Shown: positions 38,901 to 53,900, counted from the stretch's first letter. The stretch is 64,000 bases of DNA from Phalacrocorax aristotelis (GCF_949628215.1 NC_134282.1:10600223-10664222); one strand, 5' to 3'. The notes: generated from the sequence alone by a model not told the origin. Program-made: numbers and translations.

Positions 38901-41900
38901 TCACAATATTCAGATTTTCTAATGATCAAATTATGGGCACGTTAAATGGATTTGTCTTTTTTGCTGTATTCACTTTTGTTAAAGACATCATACTAAAGAT
39001 ATCAACTCCCACTGACTTTTGTATGACCAAAACGTAATTCCTTTTGTAAGGAACCACAACACAACTGCCCCAAAACTCCTTCACAGTGTAGAAAACAGAT
39101 TTTGATATAGCATATGTTGCATTCTGTGGAATTATTCAAAGGTAAGGCTTGCTGGTTAGGACTTTGCAAAGATAGTCAATGCCACATCTTTTGTCACTGC
39201 ATTCTCTACTCATTACAGAAATGCTAAGTGCCTGATCTAAAGCCTACAGAAATTAGTAAAACACACCCGTGTGTTACAGTGGTATTTGACTCAAACCTAT
39301 TTAAAGATGGTTCATGCATTTTCTCTGTTAACAATTCTTTAAGTATGTCCAAGTGCAATCACCCCTACAGACCACCTTCATTATATCATCGTTTGCCTAC
39401 CAACCTACTAAATTCTAGTCATCCACTAAAGTCAGTGTTCCCTTAAAAACCCTTTTACAGTACAGTGAAACCATTTATTAGGTAGTGATTTGTGATACCA
39501 AAAGCAGCGCAAGAAAGAAGAACCAGTGTCTACAGTGTCTTAGCTTCAGTATTTGACTAACATTTCAATCTGTTTCTATACAAACAGATTTAAGACTACA
39601 CTGGAGACAAAAGAAAATCCAGCATTCCTGAAAACAAGATTATAGTCTACAGGAGTTACTTTCAGCTATAATTCCAAAGCAAAAGGTAAGATTGCTTAGA
39701 TACATCATTAAGACGACTGAAGTGAATGGATTTCGCAGTAACGTCTTGAGAAATCCTGTCTTTCAAAGAAGCACGAAGCAATACATTTTTATTGCAATTG
39801 CTAAGGTTAACCTACTGCAAGTACTGTGTCAAATTTTGTCCTTTTAGTAAAAGGACTTAAAATGTAAGGGATTCATTTCATAGCAGTAGAACCAAAACAA
39901 TCCTTCGCTTAAAGAAGCTGAAATCCTAGTTGAAAATAAGTTTTTTATTCTGTTTTTCATAAGCCACTGAATGCAGTGAATACCTGGATATTTACAGCCA
40001 TGTTTACTTTACAATGACGGAGCTCCAAATAATTAATATTTTGTAAGATTCAGCAAAACCAAAAAGGGAGGAGAATAAGGAAAAGAGCAGTAAGAGAATT
40101 CCATGATTAAGTAGCCAGTGTATAAGATAGTTATTACAGATGCACAGAATTAACTGAAAAAGACATTAACTGACTTTCTTGAAGCAACTTTTTCATGGCA
40201 AATTTCTCTTTAAAGTACAATGTAAATTTGCATTTTTATTCTAATTAGATCTCAGAGAATCAGTAAGAGGAAACAAAATTAATATAAGATTTATTGGCTT
40301 AAGGTAATTTTTAGAGTTAATTTAAAATCCATAGCAATAGGTCATTATAGCAAGGTTCAGGCAACCCTGCAGAGGAACACTCTTTTTTCTTTATTTTCCC
40401 CTGTGAGGCTGACTAACATTGCTCAAATACTGTATCTGCTCAAACTGAACATCTGCTTTGCATAGAGTGAGAGCAATGTCATTAATAATGCAGGCTGGTT
40501 TTATCAAGGGCAAAGAACAGTAAGTGGTTCTATCCTTGAAGCCAGGCATATCCCCTAACAGAGTCTTCGAGCCTCAGCAAATACATTCTCTGTTGACACG
40601 TTATGTAGTAATCAATCATTTCAATTAAGTATTTTTTCTACCTTTTCTTCTCATACCTTGGACTAGTTTGTATGAATGAACAATCAGATGGTAAAATGGT
40701 AACACATTTAAAAAACAAAACGGAGAAGTAGCAGATTTTTTCTTCCTTTAAGGAGCAGACTACAGAGAAGGACTTAAGGCAGCTTTTCTATTTCACTGAA
40801 TAAAGTAACTTACTACAGCTCTATTTCTCATCTTGTCATTAGATCTTGCATAAAGTTAACTATTACAAAGAATCGTAACAGCAAGTATTTTGGCATTAAT
40901 TTTGAATCGCTGTTCCCCTCACAGAGATATTGTGATTGAATGAAAGGACCACTCCTCTGGAAAAGCAGATAAATCATACTCACAAGACAGTTTTGTTCTT
41001 ATAGCCTCTACAATGTCAAGCCACTTACGTGCTACCAGTATTTATCAGTTTCCAGACAAATAATCATAGAGCCACAGAATAGTTTGGGTTGGAAGGGACC
41101 TTTCAAGGTCATCGAGTCCAACCCCCCTGCACTGAGCAGGGACATCTTTAACTGGATCAGGTTGCTCAGAGCCCCGTCCAACCTGACTTTGAATGTTTCC
41201 AGGGATGGGGCATCAACCACCTCTCTGGGCAACCTGTGCCAGTGTTTCACCACCCTCATTGCAAAACATTTCTTCCTTATATCTAGTCTGAATCTACCCT
41301 CTTTGAGATTAAAACCATTACCTGTTGTCCTACCGTAGCATGCCCTGCTAAAAAGTCTGTCCCCATCTTTCTTATAAACCCCTGTCAAGTACTAAAATGC
41401 CAGAATAAGGTCTCCCCGCAGCCTTCTCTTCTCCAGGCTGAATTCAGCCTGAACTCTCTCAGCCTGTCCTCACAGCAGAGATGTTCCATCCCTCTGATTA
41501 TTTTTGTGGCCTCCTCTGGACCCATTCCAGTAGTTCCATGTCTTTCCTGTACTGAGGACTCCAGGGCTGGGTGCATTACCCCAGATGGGAGTTCCAAATA
41601 ATGGAAATAATGCAGCACAGTGACTGACTGCTGTGGTCACTGTTAGAGAGAGTGCAACAAGCAAGTTTAGTGGAATTTCTGTACTGATTTTGTATTATAT
41701 TAAGCATTTTAATTCTCAGCCATAGTCTGCCTATGGTGTATGCTCTGCTTCTATTAAAGAAATGGTAGAACTCTTCTATTTCAGTGAGAACCGGGTCAAG
41801 TCAAACTGTTTGTGTGCCTTCACTCCAAACTCTACTATGTATTTCAAGTGTACTCAAAATTATCTCCGAAACTACAAACCCCCTCAATTTAGAGGATTTT

Positions 41901-44900
41901 TGGTGTTAAAAACAATGGAGTCTAATTAGTTAGACAAAGAATGATCCACTTGCCTTTCTTAAATTTATGTACAGGAAGTTTCTTAAGCTGATCCTTCCTA
42001 AGCCGATTCCTTCTTGCTCTGTGTCTGTCTTGCACAAATTTTGTGATCTGGAAACAGACAACATGAACAGCAAGTTAAAACAATAGAAGAACAATAGAAG
42101 TTTTTATTTATGAAACTTCACAGTAAGCTAGTCAAAAGGGAACCCCAGCTCAAACTGAATCACCTCTTCCCTTGCCTGGACTCAAGGAGAAAGCCAAACA
42201 AGCTTAAAGGATGTTCTTGATCCTTTTGAAATTTGCAGAGTTACTCTACACCTATCTACACTGTGGATAAGGTAAACATTGAGAGAGTATTAATATTATA
42301 AATAGCATTAATGCCTCTCATTTTAGGAGTCCCTGCAAGGCAAAGATACACTTCACAACAGATTATTATAAAAAAGTATGAATGTATGTATATTATGGAC
42401 AAATATTATTAGGACCATTTGGAGCTGTAATTGATTTGGCAAAATAAAATTTATCCTCTGCATCACACCTGGCTTCACTTTTTAAGTGTATTCAGATCTA
42501 AACTGTTCATTCAGACTCTTTCTACCCCAGCTAAACAATGAGCTGTACGTGTAAACTGCAGATCTTCTGCTGTAATTCAGATACTTGATAACAGAGAGTC
42601 TCACATTCATTTCTTAGTTAAAAATATTTCCTGAAAAAAGCCAGGCCAAAACCACAAATGAATGAGGACCGAATCCAACCTGGAACCTCCCTGGGATCAA
42701 GTTCACTGCACCAATTAATTGTCCAGTTCTCTAATCTATCAAGATCTTTTTGTTAAGGCCTCTCTACACACAAGGGAACCAAATACTTCTAATTTAGTAT
42801 CATTGGCAAACTTAGCATGCACTCGACTCCTGTGTTCAGGTCATTGAAAGAAACATTGAAAAGCACTGGCCATGAAGGTGAACCCTGATGAACACTACTA
42901 ATGACTGGCTGCCAGCCAGATGTTACCCCATTTACTACAACTCTTAAACCTAACCCTTCAGCCAATTGTTCGCCCATTGCACTGTGTACGTCTAGCTTTA
43001 TGGCAGACATTTGTCTAGAAAAATAAAAGACAGTATGAAAAGCCTTGGTAAAAAAAAGACCCCGAAACCAAACAAAACCAAAAAAACACAACTCCACATA
43101 TCCAGTCATCCGTTCACTCACTAGGTGGGCTACCTTGTTATAAAAGGATATTAAGTTAGCAAGGACTGACTTTCCCATCGTGAACCCATGTTAGCTTTGA
43201 CCAATGACCACATTGTCTTTCAAGTGTTTTTCAGTAACTCCCCAAATTTTCTCCATAATTTCACCAGACAAGGAAGTAAGACTGACAGGCCTGTAATCAC
43301 CAGGGTCTTCCTTTTTCAGCTTCTTGAAAACAGGGCAAATAATATTTGCTAGGTTTGAGTCCATAGGCCCTCTCCAAATTCCCAAGACTGGGGACAAATA
43401 ACAGAGAGGTCCCACAATAACATCAGCCAACTCTTTCAGTACCCTGGGAGGAAACCCATCAAGCCCCACAGACTTATGTGCATTCAGTTGCAGCAGCAAA
43501 TCCTGTACAAGTTCAAAGTCAACTGGGAGCTTATCACTCCCCCAGTTGCAGTCCTCCAACCCGGGGCTCTGGGGGTGCCAGGGCCCATCACCAGTGTTTA
43601 AAAAAAAATTTTAAAAACCCAAACAAACCCAAACATTCCAGCCCACCCTTTACACACAGCACTACCCCCTCACCTGTCCTGCCTATCTTTCCCGAAAAGC
43701 CCATAACTGTCCCTCACAGCACTCCAATCACAGGACTCCTCCCACTAAGTCTCACTTATGCCAACGATGTTACAGCTCTGGGAGTAAGCCACAGCTTCTA
43801 GTTACTCTTGTTTACTCCTTATACTGCATGTGTTAGTGTATACACATTTCAAATGTGCCCCAGTGCATTCAGTATGTCATTGAGCAGAGTGAAAGCCCTC
43901 AAAAGCACACCGTGCCTCCAACACTGCCATGCCCCCTCATAGCTTATCACTAGGGAGCCTGATTTTATCCTGTTTCCCCTCCAAACCTGTGCTACACTCT
44001 GGAAAACACTTTCAAATACCTCTCCCATTTTTTTCTTCTCACAGCTTAACATGAACTGTGTAGATGGATTTTGACATTTCCAACATTATAAAACCTCTTT
44101 TCAAAACCTTCCAAACAGCTGTCCCAAATACACAGCATAGGTGACCCTGACTTGCAGACATGCAATATCATTTCCTCCTGATTCCTGTCTGGTTTTCCTT
44201 TACCCCATGATTCTAATACACAGAGAGAACCATTCATTTTAGCACTGACTACCTATTGACACTAACAGAAGAGAAATTCAGGTCTCAAAGCCCTTGCTTT
44301 TATAACTGGGATATACTTGGAAAAATTATTTCTTAATTATAGTTTACAGATATGCCATTTCTTACATTTCCTCACATTGCATAAGCAAGGAAATTGGAAA
44401 CAAGTTTAAATGCCTGAAATCTTCCTCATCAAATGTTTATTTCCCCTTCTCATAGCTAATCCTATCTAGCATCTGTTTATTCCTTTTGGATTGTACAGGT
44501 AGTTCTTCCCTACATATTTTGTTTGGAATCTGAAACTCTCCAATTCACACATTAAGTAAAAAATCATTTTAATTCAGAGTATCAGCATGCTGATACAAAG
44601 AGATCCAGCTCTTAAAGGGCAAATTTAAAAGTATCAGTATCTATGGGAGACTGTATATTTAGATTGGATATAAAGAAAAAAGTTTTGATGATGCAGGTGG
44701 TGAGACACCAGAACAGACTGCCCAGTGAAGTTGTGGATGCCTCATCATTAAGGTGTTCAGGCCATGTTGGACAGGGCTTTCAGCAACCTGATCTGGTGTC
44801 TCTGCTGATGGCAGAGGGGGGGCTGGACAAGATGATTCTTAAAGGTTCATTGCAACCCAAACCATTCTGTGATTCTATGGCTTCTGCTAAGAGAACTCAC

Positions 44901-47900
44901 TTAGACCCTAAAGACAAAAAACTTTTTTAAAGTTTCTTTACTCACTCTAACATTTGTAATGCCACTTTTGATGAAGAAAACTGCTGTCTTCATAGTGCGG
45001 GAAAAATGTGCAATTCTAAGATGTAGCCTTTCAGTGGGATTAGCCTTTTGTTTGTTCCGTAACTCTAGTTCCTTGCTAAAGCAATTGGTGCAAATCAGTC
45101 TCTAATTTAGTTCATTTATTGACCTGAAGTTGACAGCACTGAAGGAATTTTTGCAACTAACTTAACATAATCTAAAACCAAATGCAGCAGAAATGGTAAA
45201 AAAACTCTGAAGCAAAATATGAATAAATATCCTGAGAGTAAAAACAATCTCTCACTTCTGAATTTCCACAGTGGCAGTCATGATAAAAGTAAAGCTCACA
45301 CTTCTCATTATAAGAGTTTTTATTATGTCCCCCCTCCTTCATTAGTTTTCTCCTCAATGGTAACCTTCTAAATTGCTCTTTAAGTAAGAGACCCCCTAAC
45401 TATTCTTATTGCCTTTCTCTTCATTCCCTAATTAGCATCCTTCTGAAAAATGATGGGTCAGTGCTTCTCATCGTAATTTTGATAGGGTGCAAAGCCAGTA
45501 TTTACGATTTCAAAATTATACTAGAGTCCCTTTCATAGTCTCCTTCATTCCATTTAATCCATAACCAATATTTTGTTTGAATTTCAAACTTAGGTGCACT
45601 AGAAGCAGATTATTAGTGAAGCTCAGGTTGGAATACTGATGGTCTCAGAACAACAGTTGTTCACAGAACATTATCCCTGGTGACTGTTTTCCTTTAGAAA
45701 TACCATCTCTCCTTATCTCAAACTGCTGACCTTCAGGATACAATGATAAGGCTACACGTTCACCTAATTAACTGAGACAAAGTCCTCTATGACCAAGGTT
45801 ATCACCAGAAGGTCAGACAAAGCATTGGTGATTTTTATATTGCCTCTAGTTGATTACTTCTGCTTTGTTTTCAGAGAGCTGCTGCAATTTTGATTGTGCC
45901 AAACGTGTCCAGGACTGTCATTGAAATACATAACTTGCAGCGCAAAACACACTAACACAGAAAGAAATATTTTAGGAAAGTCTTATAGAACAGTTGGTGC
46001 ATTACTTGATTTTTATCAAAAGGGAAAATAGTTAAATTGGTCAGAGACCAGCAGAGACTCCAAAAAGTGAGATGCTAAGTATTCTGAAATAATACATAGC
46101 TATGCTATTTTACCTTTTATAGGAGACATATGCCCAACTGAGAACCTCTATAGGTAATGTATATGCTGTAAGATATATGCTATATGCTGTAACAGGTTCT
46201 GAGCTTGCTGACTGATTACTACACCTGCAGTAAAAAATGCTGAGATCTGCACTGTGGAACAGTGAGACTAACGTTTATTAAGCAGTACAAGTTTGTTATT
46301 GTGAGACATACTCTCAGTGTATGAGAGCAAAAGGACAAATCATTCTTTATGGGGTGAAAAAAGCACTTGTGCAGTGGCAAAGTAGCCATGAGGACAATTC
46401 TTTGTAAGTAGTTATATGCCAGGTAAAACATCCTAAGGGCTCCTGATATGCAAAATTCTGCACCTGTTTACTGTACTGAGAAAATAAAGGATTACAGGTA
46501 AGCATGGAACAGGTATGTACAGCACACAAAGCTTCTGCTGTTCCTTTACCTTCAGTGACAGTTCTATGAATTGTTAGAAAGAAAACATGTTATTAGAAAA
46601 AGGAACTTACCATAAATATAACGATGAGAATAAGACAGATCCCTACTATTATTAGGAACGGAATTAAGTAGTACTCCAAAGGAAGACTGAACTCTGGGAT
46701 TAACACAACATGGCCACTGTGGGGAGAAAAAGGTAACACTTTCTAAATAGGTTAGAATTTAATGAACTATGAATATTAAAGAAGAAATAGAATTTTAAAA
46801 ACCATTAACATAAAAGGTTATTGCTAGACACACTAAAGGAACACCTACCTGTGCACAGCAACATAGAAAATTCAGCTGATATCCACATAATAACGCCAAT
46901 TAAATAAAAGAATAAAACAATGTTTCTTAGAACATTTGAGTTAAAACTACTTACTGACTTCAATCATAAACAAACCTAAAGCAACCAGGAAAACAGAGCA
47001 GAACAAAAAAAAAATATAACATGACTATCAAAAGATACTGTGAAATCATTCTTATTTTAAAAAGCATTATGGGTTATACGTGAGGTTTAGTTTCAAATCA
47101 CGAAGCATGGTAAAGTGCACCTTTTGCCCTCTGGAGAGTCAATAAATTACATTACAGTAACCAAAAGTCTTCCTAGAGAATCCGATACGGATGCTGGCAA
47201 CTGGGTATCGGAATACTAGTATTTATTGATACTTAAAGCAGTAAAATGCCATTATTATTCTGTTGGCACAAGCAGTCAAACACCTGAGAAGGTACAATGT
47301 ATAAAAGTGTTAGTAGTTCTATAACCGCTACTCATGTGGAGCGACACTTATCAAGTAGTTTCATCAGCAAGGTGTCTACTTAAGAATGACACAATCTAGT
47401 TCTTCTGATTAATTTAGCAAAAAGACAGGGAGACCTGAAGAAGCAAGATCATTAGACTAATAATATGAAACAAACCTCTTTTCCATTCTATTCAAGGTAT
47501 ATATTTCAACCACCTTGTTCTCACAATGCTTTTCTTGAAGTTTTAAACTTAAAAGCAGAACAGAAGCGGTGCAAACCTAATCATTCATCCCATTAGAATC
47601 ATCTTAAATGCATCCTGCAGGTTCACCTATCAGAAAGTTGTATCTGACTTGTTCTAGACCTATTAATAAAGGATTTTTTTTTCTTTAAAGATCAGTATCT
47701 GACTTCAGTGGGAACTGACGTATACTGTAAAAAGAACACACCCTTAGATCTGAAATATGTATGCTCTGACAAACATTTCTGTGATCATTTAGCTAGATCA
47801 TTAGCTAAACTCACATGTTTAACGCTATATGAAAATGAAAGGAGTAACATTTAATAAATACATGGTAACCCTCCTGCAGGAAAGCAATTTATATTAATTT

Positions 47901-50900
47901 TTAAAATGCTTTCTGCCCATTGCTCTCAGGCACATGGTTTCACCTGGAATACCTACAGCCTGTATCACCACAACACCCTATTTTAAATCCATAAATATCC
48001 AAAAAAGAGGCAATGACACAATGCAAGGAATAACACAGCTGAATGTGAGGTAACTTACCCCTTTTCATAAGTAAATTCTTCTTTAAGAGAATTAGCTGAC
48101 GTCTCGCCAATAAAGACAGAAGGAATGTCAATCTTCTTTAAAATCTCAACTGTATAAAAAAGCAGGAAAATAAAACTATTTTACACGGATACTCTATGGG
48201 CATTCTTAAGACATAAGACTTGAACATTATGAGACTGTCACAATGTGAAGACATATTTTAACATAATGACATACAGACTGATGCACATGCTTGCTACTTC
48301 TTTACACCATCTAAGAAGTGGGATTATCTTCCCTACTGAATATCTAGACACTTTATTGCAGGTACAGAAATCAAAATTCTTAATGGACTATTTAAAGGGA
48401 GCATAAACCCAAAATATTTTTACAAAAAAAAAAAAAAAGAGGCATCATCAGATGAAGTTTAACCAAAACATCATTCTTACTCAGAGACTTGATAAAGCCA
48501 CACAGCTCTACTGATTTCCAGAATTTCTGGCAACTTATATGATTTTGTGATCTGGTACTGTAAATTTTAATTAATCTTTCTTGCCTCCCTTTCACCCTAA
48601 ACATAAACTAACACACTGGAAACAGCTGTGGCTAGAAAGGGTCAAAACAGGAAAGAAGGAACAAACCCCACATCTTTATTTCAGTCTCAAGAAACTGGAT
48701 AGAACCGACTCCCCCCTCTCTGCTTACTAATGAAGGCAACAGCAAGCTCAAAAGATGCAGCACAAATGAAAAATTATTGAAAGATAAGTCTCATATTCTA
48801 GAAAACCTTCTCTTCAGCTTCACTTCAAATTTATTTGCACCTCTGAATTATGATTCACATTTAAGGGTCAAAGTATCTTGAGTTTAGTTAATATCAAACC
48901 ATTCAGGTTCCCCAAGGCAAAAGCATACATGGCTTACTGCCACCTCCCACTACCCAAGTCTGCATGGTTCTACATCTTGATTCCTCAAGTGAAACCTGAA
49001 GATTCACATGGGTTGGGAATTCATCAAAACCACTTTCACATAGCTTTCTGGGCTACTCAGCTGCCATTTAATTTGCTGAAGGTTCATTTCCTAGTTTACT
49101 CAATGGTGTTTCCACTTGGAAAGCCTTTTTTTGTTCTCATTTATGTTCTTGTTCCATATTGAGCAAGTTCAAAAACTGGACAAAATAAAGAAATGCCACA
49201 AATGAAGTCATAACAGCACTACAGACAAGAAACACATACCATAAACCAAAAGCAACATTTTTACTAGATAAGATGTTCTGAACATATGCACTCCATGAAA
49301 GGTTAAAATCGGAACAGCTAGCATCAGAATCAATCAGAAAATGGCGCATTGGTCTCTAAATATTCTTTTTCCAACTGAAAAACTGAAAAGATGTACATGT
49401 GATATGTATCCATACAAAATTAAAAACCATTTGTCCAAAGAAACAAAAATGTACACAACAGTGCAACAACAAAGTGCAACCACTAACAAATACTAAAAAG
49501 TCGTATTTTAAAGATTTATTTCCTTCCAAAAGAGTAGGGGGTTTTTTTTTTTACTTTTCTTATCTTTCTACTTAATTAACACATCAGCTATTTTCCAAAT
49601 CTATCTCATAAGTTTCACCATTTAACCCAGAACAGTAGAACTAAAGGATAAACAAAAGAAACACTCAGAATGTACAAACTTAACACCACAAATAATACAC
49701 AACTATACATACTTGTTCCTATACAAACACATCCCATTTTAAAATGTTAAAAGCAGGAGGATTTCTGGTTGGGGTGGGGGTTTTTTTGTGGGGGTGGGTG
49801 GTTTGGGGTGGGTTTTTTTTTTGCTTGTTTGTTTTTTTTGTCTGGCTTGTTTTATACAACTTTACACTGATTTTAGTACTGCATACTCTAGTGGGTGAAA
49901 TGATTTTCAAACAGGAGAGAAGAAGTGATACCTGTACTTACTGTCGTTGGATCCCATGCTTATGAGGTCATCAGAATCAACATTGTGAACTATAGCTGCC
50001 TTGTATCCAGCTCTCTGGGCATTTAAAACCTGTAAGCCACACAAAATACTTATTAGAAAGACTACTGCTTCAAACTACAGTAACCAGTCTGTCCTCTCTA
50101 GGACAAGGTTCACTTCCAGGATGCTATAAATATTAACACAACATCCTTTGCACTTATAAAACAAGTGTCACCTTTCAAAATAAAAATCATATAATTATTC
50201 CTACACTCATGTAATTGTTTTTCCAGAAAAATCATGTGATATCGCCTGCAGATGAACAGTTTTTACATATATTAAAAACAGGATTAAAAACTTTCTATGG
50301 GTAGATAAATATTTAATTATAGTTTAAAAAAGGCACTAACTTACTTTGGTAAACTAGAAATTACCACTTAATAGCTCACGCACACGAGTAGCATATTTTC
50401 TGTGCCTTTGGAGATGTGAAAATCTCTTACCTGACAACACAGGTATCAGAAGCTCTCTCATGGAAAAGTAGAAAATTATAAATATGGGTACAAAACAATA
50501 ACTGTTATGTGTACCAGTTACATTTCTGATATATACTGCCTTTTTGTCAATACAAGCAAAGCCTAAGGTCCATGTAAATGGCATTTGCTGCAGTGACTAT
50601 CATTAATGTAAATATAACTAAGTTACAACTATTCGTTTAGATATTGCTTCCAATGCATCCACAACAGTATAAAGACTCATGACAAGATGCAAAAAGCACC
50701 AGAGAACCTTGGGGAACATTTGGGCTTCATCCTGTATTCAACTCCTGTTTACAACTATGTGATAAGCTTGGCTATATCTGGATAGACTTGCTCTGAATTG
50801 AACTAGTATGGGACATGGTGATAGCTTTCATTTCCACTTAGATGCATGTATTTAAAGGGGACTATAACGCAAATACATATTTATGTAATGGGCAAACAAA

Positions 50901-53900
50901 CAACCATTAAGTACAACAGAACAAAGATCACAGCTTTAAATACCTTTGAAACTGGAAAACAGTTGAATCATTTGGATATTATGGCATCACAACAGTTTTA
51001 TTAATCAATCAAATACCAACTACAGCACCACCCTTACAAACGAACAAAAATTTTATGGAACTCTGTCCTACGCTAATTCACCAAGAAATGATCACCATCT
51101 CTTTTTTACAGCAGACTATCATCACCAGATCTGAAAAACCCAGAGGAAAATTCTGATGCTCTTTTTCAAGACCTCTAGCCTCAAAGTTAGGAGAAAGGAA
51201 AATATATCTATATATACACATACATACACACTCACTCCCAATTTCTCCTCTCAAGAGTCAAGCAATAATGAGGAATAGGAGTTGTAAAGCTGGAAAACTT
51301 CCACTAATTATTCTTTAAAAAGTTCTCTAGGTCAAGCTTGAAATACAAAGCCTTCCTGCACACTGCACAACAGCAAAAATAGGCAAAAAAAAAAAAGGCA
51401 TGAGAATTTTAAATAAAACCATCAAAAGTAAGACAAGAAAAGGATTAAAAGCATTGAACATCTACATATCTGTGCCTGTGATACAGAATGGCAGTAACGG
51501 AGTCACCACAGATAACATCACAAAAATCAACAAGTGTTGAAACAAAAGAAAGGAACACAAGGTTCATTGAGTGACCTGAACTTTAAAGCCCCCTGGTTAT
51601 CACAGGTTCTTCATCTTCATATCCACAGCAATCTGCTATGGTAATTAGTAACAGTTTCTATGTAATATTTCTTTTTTTATTTGCTCATTTTATTTCTTTA
51701 ACATCATGTCCTCACTAGGTGTTTATTAACTGTCCATTGTACACTGAAATATGTCCTTCAGGACAGGTAGTAAATAATTTATATTACTTAAGGAAGTGTT
51801 TTAGTTCCCTACACACTTCTGCCACTTACTTAAAACATAGGTCCTTTGACTAATTATTGGATTGTAAAATGATGGTGTTTGTGTAAAACACCACATAAAT
51901 ATGCCTACAAGATATTCAGTTGACACAGGGTTACTGGAGCAAAGAGTGACATTAGCATCATCACAGCCAGGCGCCTTCTGCACAAGCCACCATGAACGAG
52001 CACAGGCTTAAGGACACCATCTAGCTGCAAAAAGCAGTAGCAATTGCCTGTTCAATTGTATTGCAAAGTTGCAACTTCACCCTTGACACCCAGGGCCCCA
52101 AAGACATAAACATTAATTGTGCACCAAAACTGAAGCATTAACCCATTTTTAAGATATGTCTAAGCAGGGTGGTACAGCTTCAGGAAGTGATTTCTTATTG
52201 CATAGTAGTTTTCCACTACAAGAAAATGACAATCAACTCCTTAACAGTTACAAGCCTCAGAGTGCCATCAGTTTGGATTCTCTCTCCTTATTCCTCACAA
52301 CTGTATTCCAACAACAGAACAATGTTACTGGAAAATACAAACACCTCGAGAAATCCCAATATTTAAAAAGACAGTTTTAGATGTAAACATAAATGCATGG
52401 TTGGGAGTTTGGCCAATATTACACCACTACAGAAAATATCCATAGTGCATACAGAAAATGATGTAACGTTTAATGATGTATTTGCTGGTTTTTGTGCCTA
52501 AAGAGGCAGTTTTAATGGAGCGAGGTGTCATTTACTTAAATTACATATAATCCCAGACCATTCTAATAAGTTTTTCCATATATAGCACAATTTTATGTGA
52601 TGCTTATTTTGCTGAACAACCCTTTGATGTAGGCAGAAAATACGCTATGCTTCCTACATAACATCAACACCACACTTCAGACTCACTGACGACCAGACCC
52701 TACATGCAGGCTTGAGAAAGAAGTTTTCTAATTTTGCAGGAGTTGGAAGCAGAGCACCACCCTCTCTTGACAAGTCCCTTCCCACACTGGTCACCAACAC
52801 AAAGAGTAGTAAAAATCAGTGATAACAAGTGAGAAGACGCATTCCAAAAGGCTCTGAACTACTTCCTCTTGCTTCCAGCCTTCACCCTTCTCCTACTGTG
52901 ACATCAGTTTTACTCTAAGAAATCACTAGATGCTAAGAGAGAGATGGAAGGGGAGACAGTTCTAACTTAGTAAAGATTCATACACAATAAAAATCAAGAA
53001 ACAGCTATGCATCTGTATTTGTAGTTTTCAATGCAAAACAGAAGGAGAGATGGGACTTTTTAACAAACACTGGAGTGTATTTGAACCTGCATCCTGTCAG
53101 TCAAGTAACTGATATATACTTTTAACTCACATCTCAGTGCACATGCCACTCCCTGGCAGAAACTTCAGGGCAAAATGCTCTAGTATGTATGAAATTATGT
53201 AACATAATATTGGAATAGTACTAACAACATAATGTAAAAGTTAATTCACTGGCCAGTGAGTACACAGATACCCATGCTCGCCTTGGAACTTCTAATCCAC
53301 TTTCTACCTGGCTCTTTGCCTAATAAGGAAATGTGTGGGAATACACTCTTCCATGGATATTACATTAAATACAAACACAACCAAAAATACTTACAAACAG
53401 AGCTAGTGTGACTTAATCCTTAAAGAACTGACCATGGAAATCCCTCAACGGTAACATACAAATCTTCCACTTTCTGCAAGGAACACTCATTGACTGTGTG
53501 TAGCAAACCAAGATGTGTAAAATCAAAGCACAAGAGTTCACATTTACTAAATTAACAGCTACGTGGAAAAGCACTTCTGCACATCTGCTCCCTACTTGAT
53601 TCTTGTCTTTAGCTAAGCAGCTTTCCAAAGCTTCTCAGAACCTTACAATTCTGTGATGAGCAACAGATATGATTTTTCTGGTTTAGCACCAGAGTAAAAA
53701 AGCTGAAGGCTGAGTCATGGTGCCGACTTCAACAAAACAACTTGTTTTCAGCAAACAAGTATTTGCTATATTTCTGATGAAAAATGTATTCTATTACAAA
53801 AATTCTGACCGGTTCCTTTAGGAGTGTCTTCAGCAGTAACACCATCCCATCAATTTAGGAGTAGCAGTTAGACAGGCAAAGAAGATGTGAAAAAGAAGTA

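Larger units (their letters stand above)
28807..41953 (-). other. RNF13: RNF13 intron 7, about 13.1 kb, with GC donor
   Basis: The longest intron in the window. It begins with GC instead of GT (AAAG|GCAAGT) and ends GTAG. It contains a solo LTR (29464-30050), a CR1 internal fragment (30166-30452) and a CR1 3' end (41062-41592). Open frames of 185 and 218 codons at 32368-33609 on + have no recognised product. The remainder is AT-rich without recognisable features. Confidence 0.85.
42048..46610 (-). other. RNF13: RNF13 intron 6
   Basis: A 4563-nt intron (donor TTTATG|GTAAGT, acceptor TTTCCAG). It is largely occupied by CR1 remnants: a rearranged minus-strand copy at about 42,660-44,050 and a plus-strand 3' end at 44,643-44,880. 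Confidence 0.85.

Noticed and set aside
41084-41338. Plus-strand open frame in the CR1 at 41 kb
   Set aside because: Antisense shadow of the CR1 ORF2 C-terminus.
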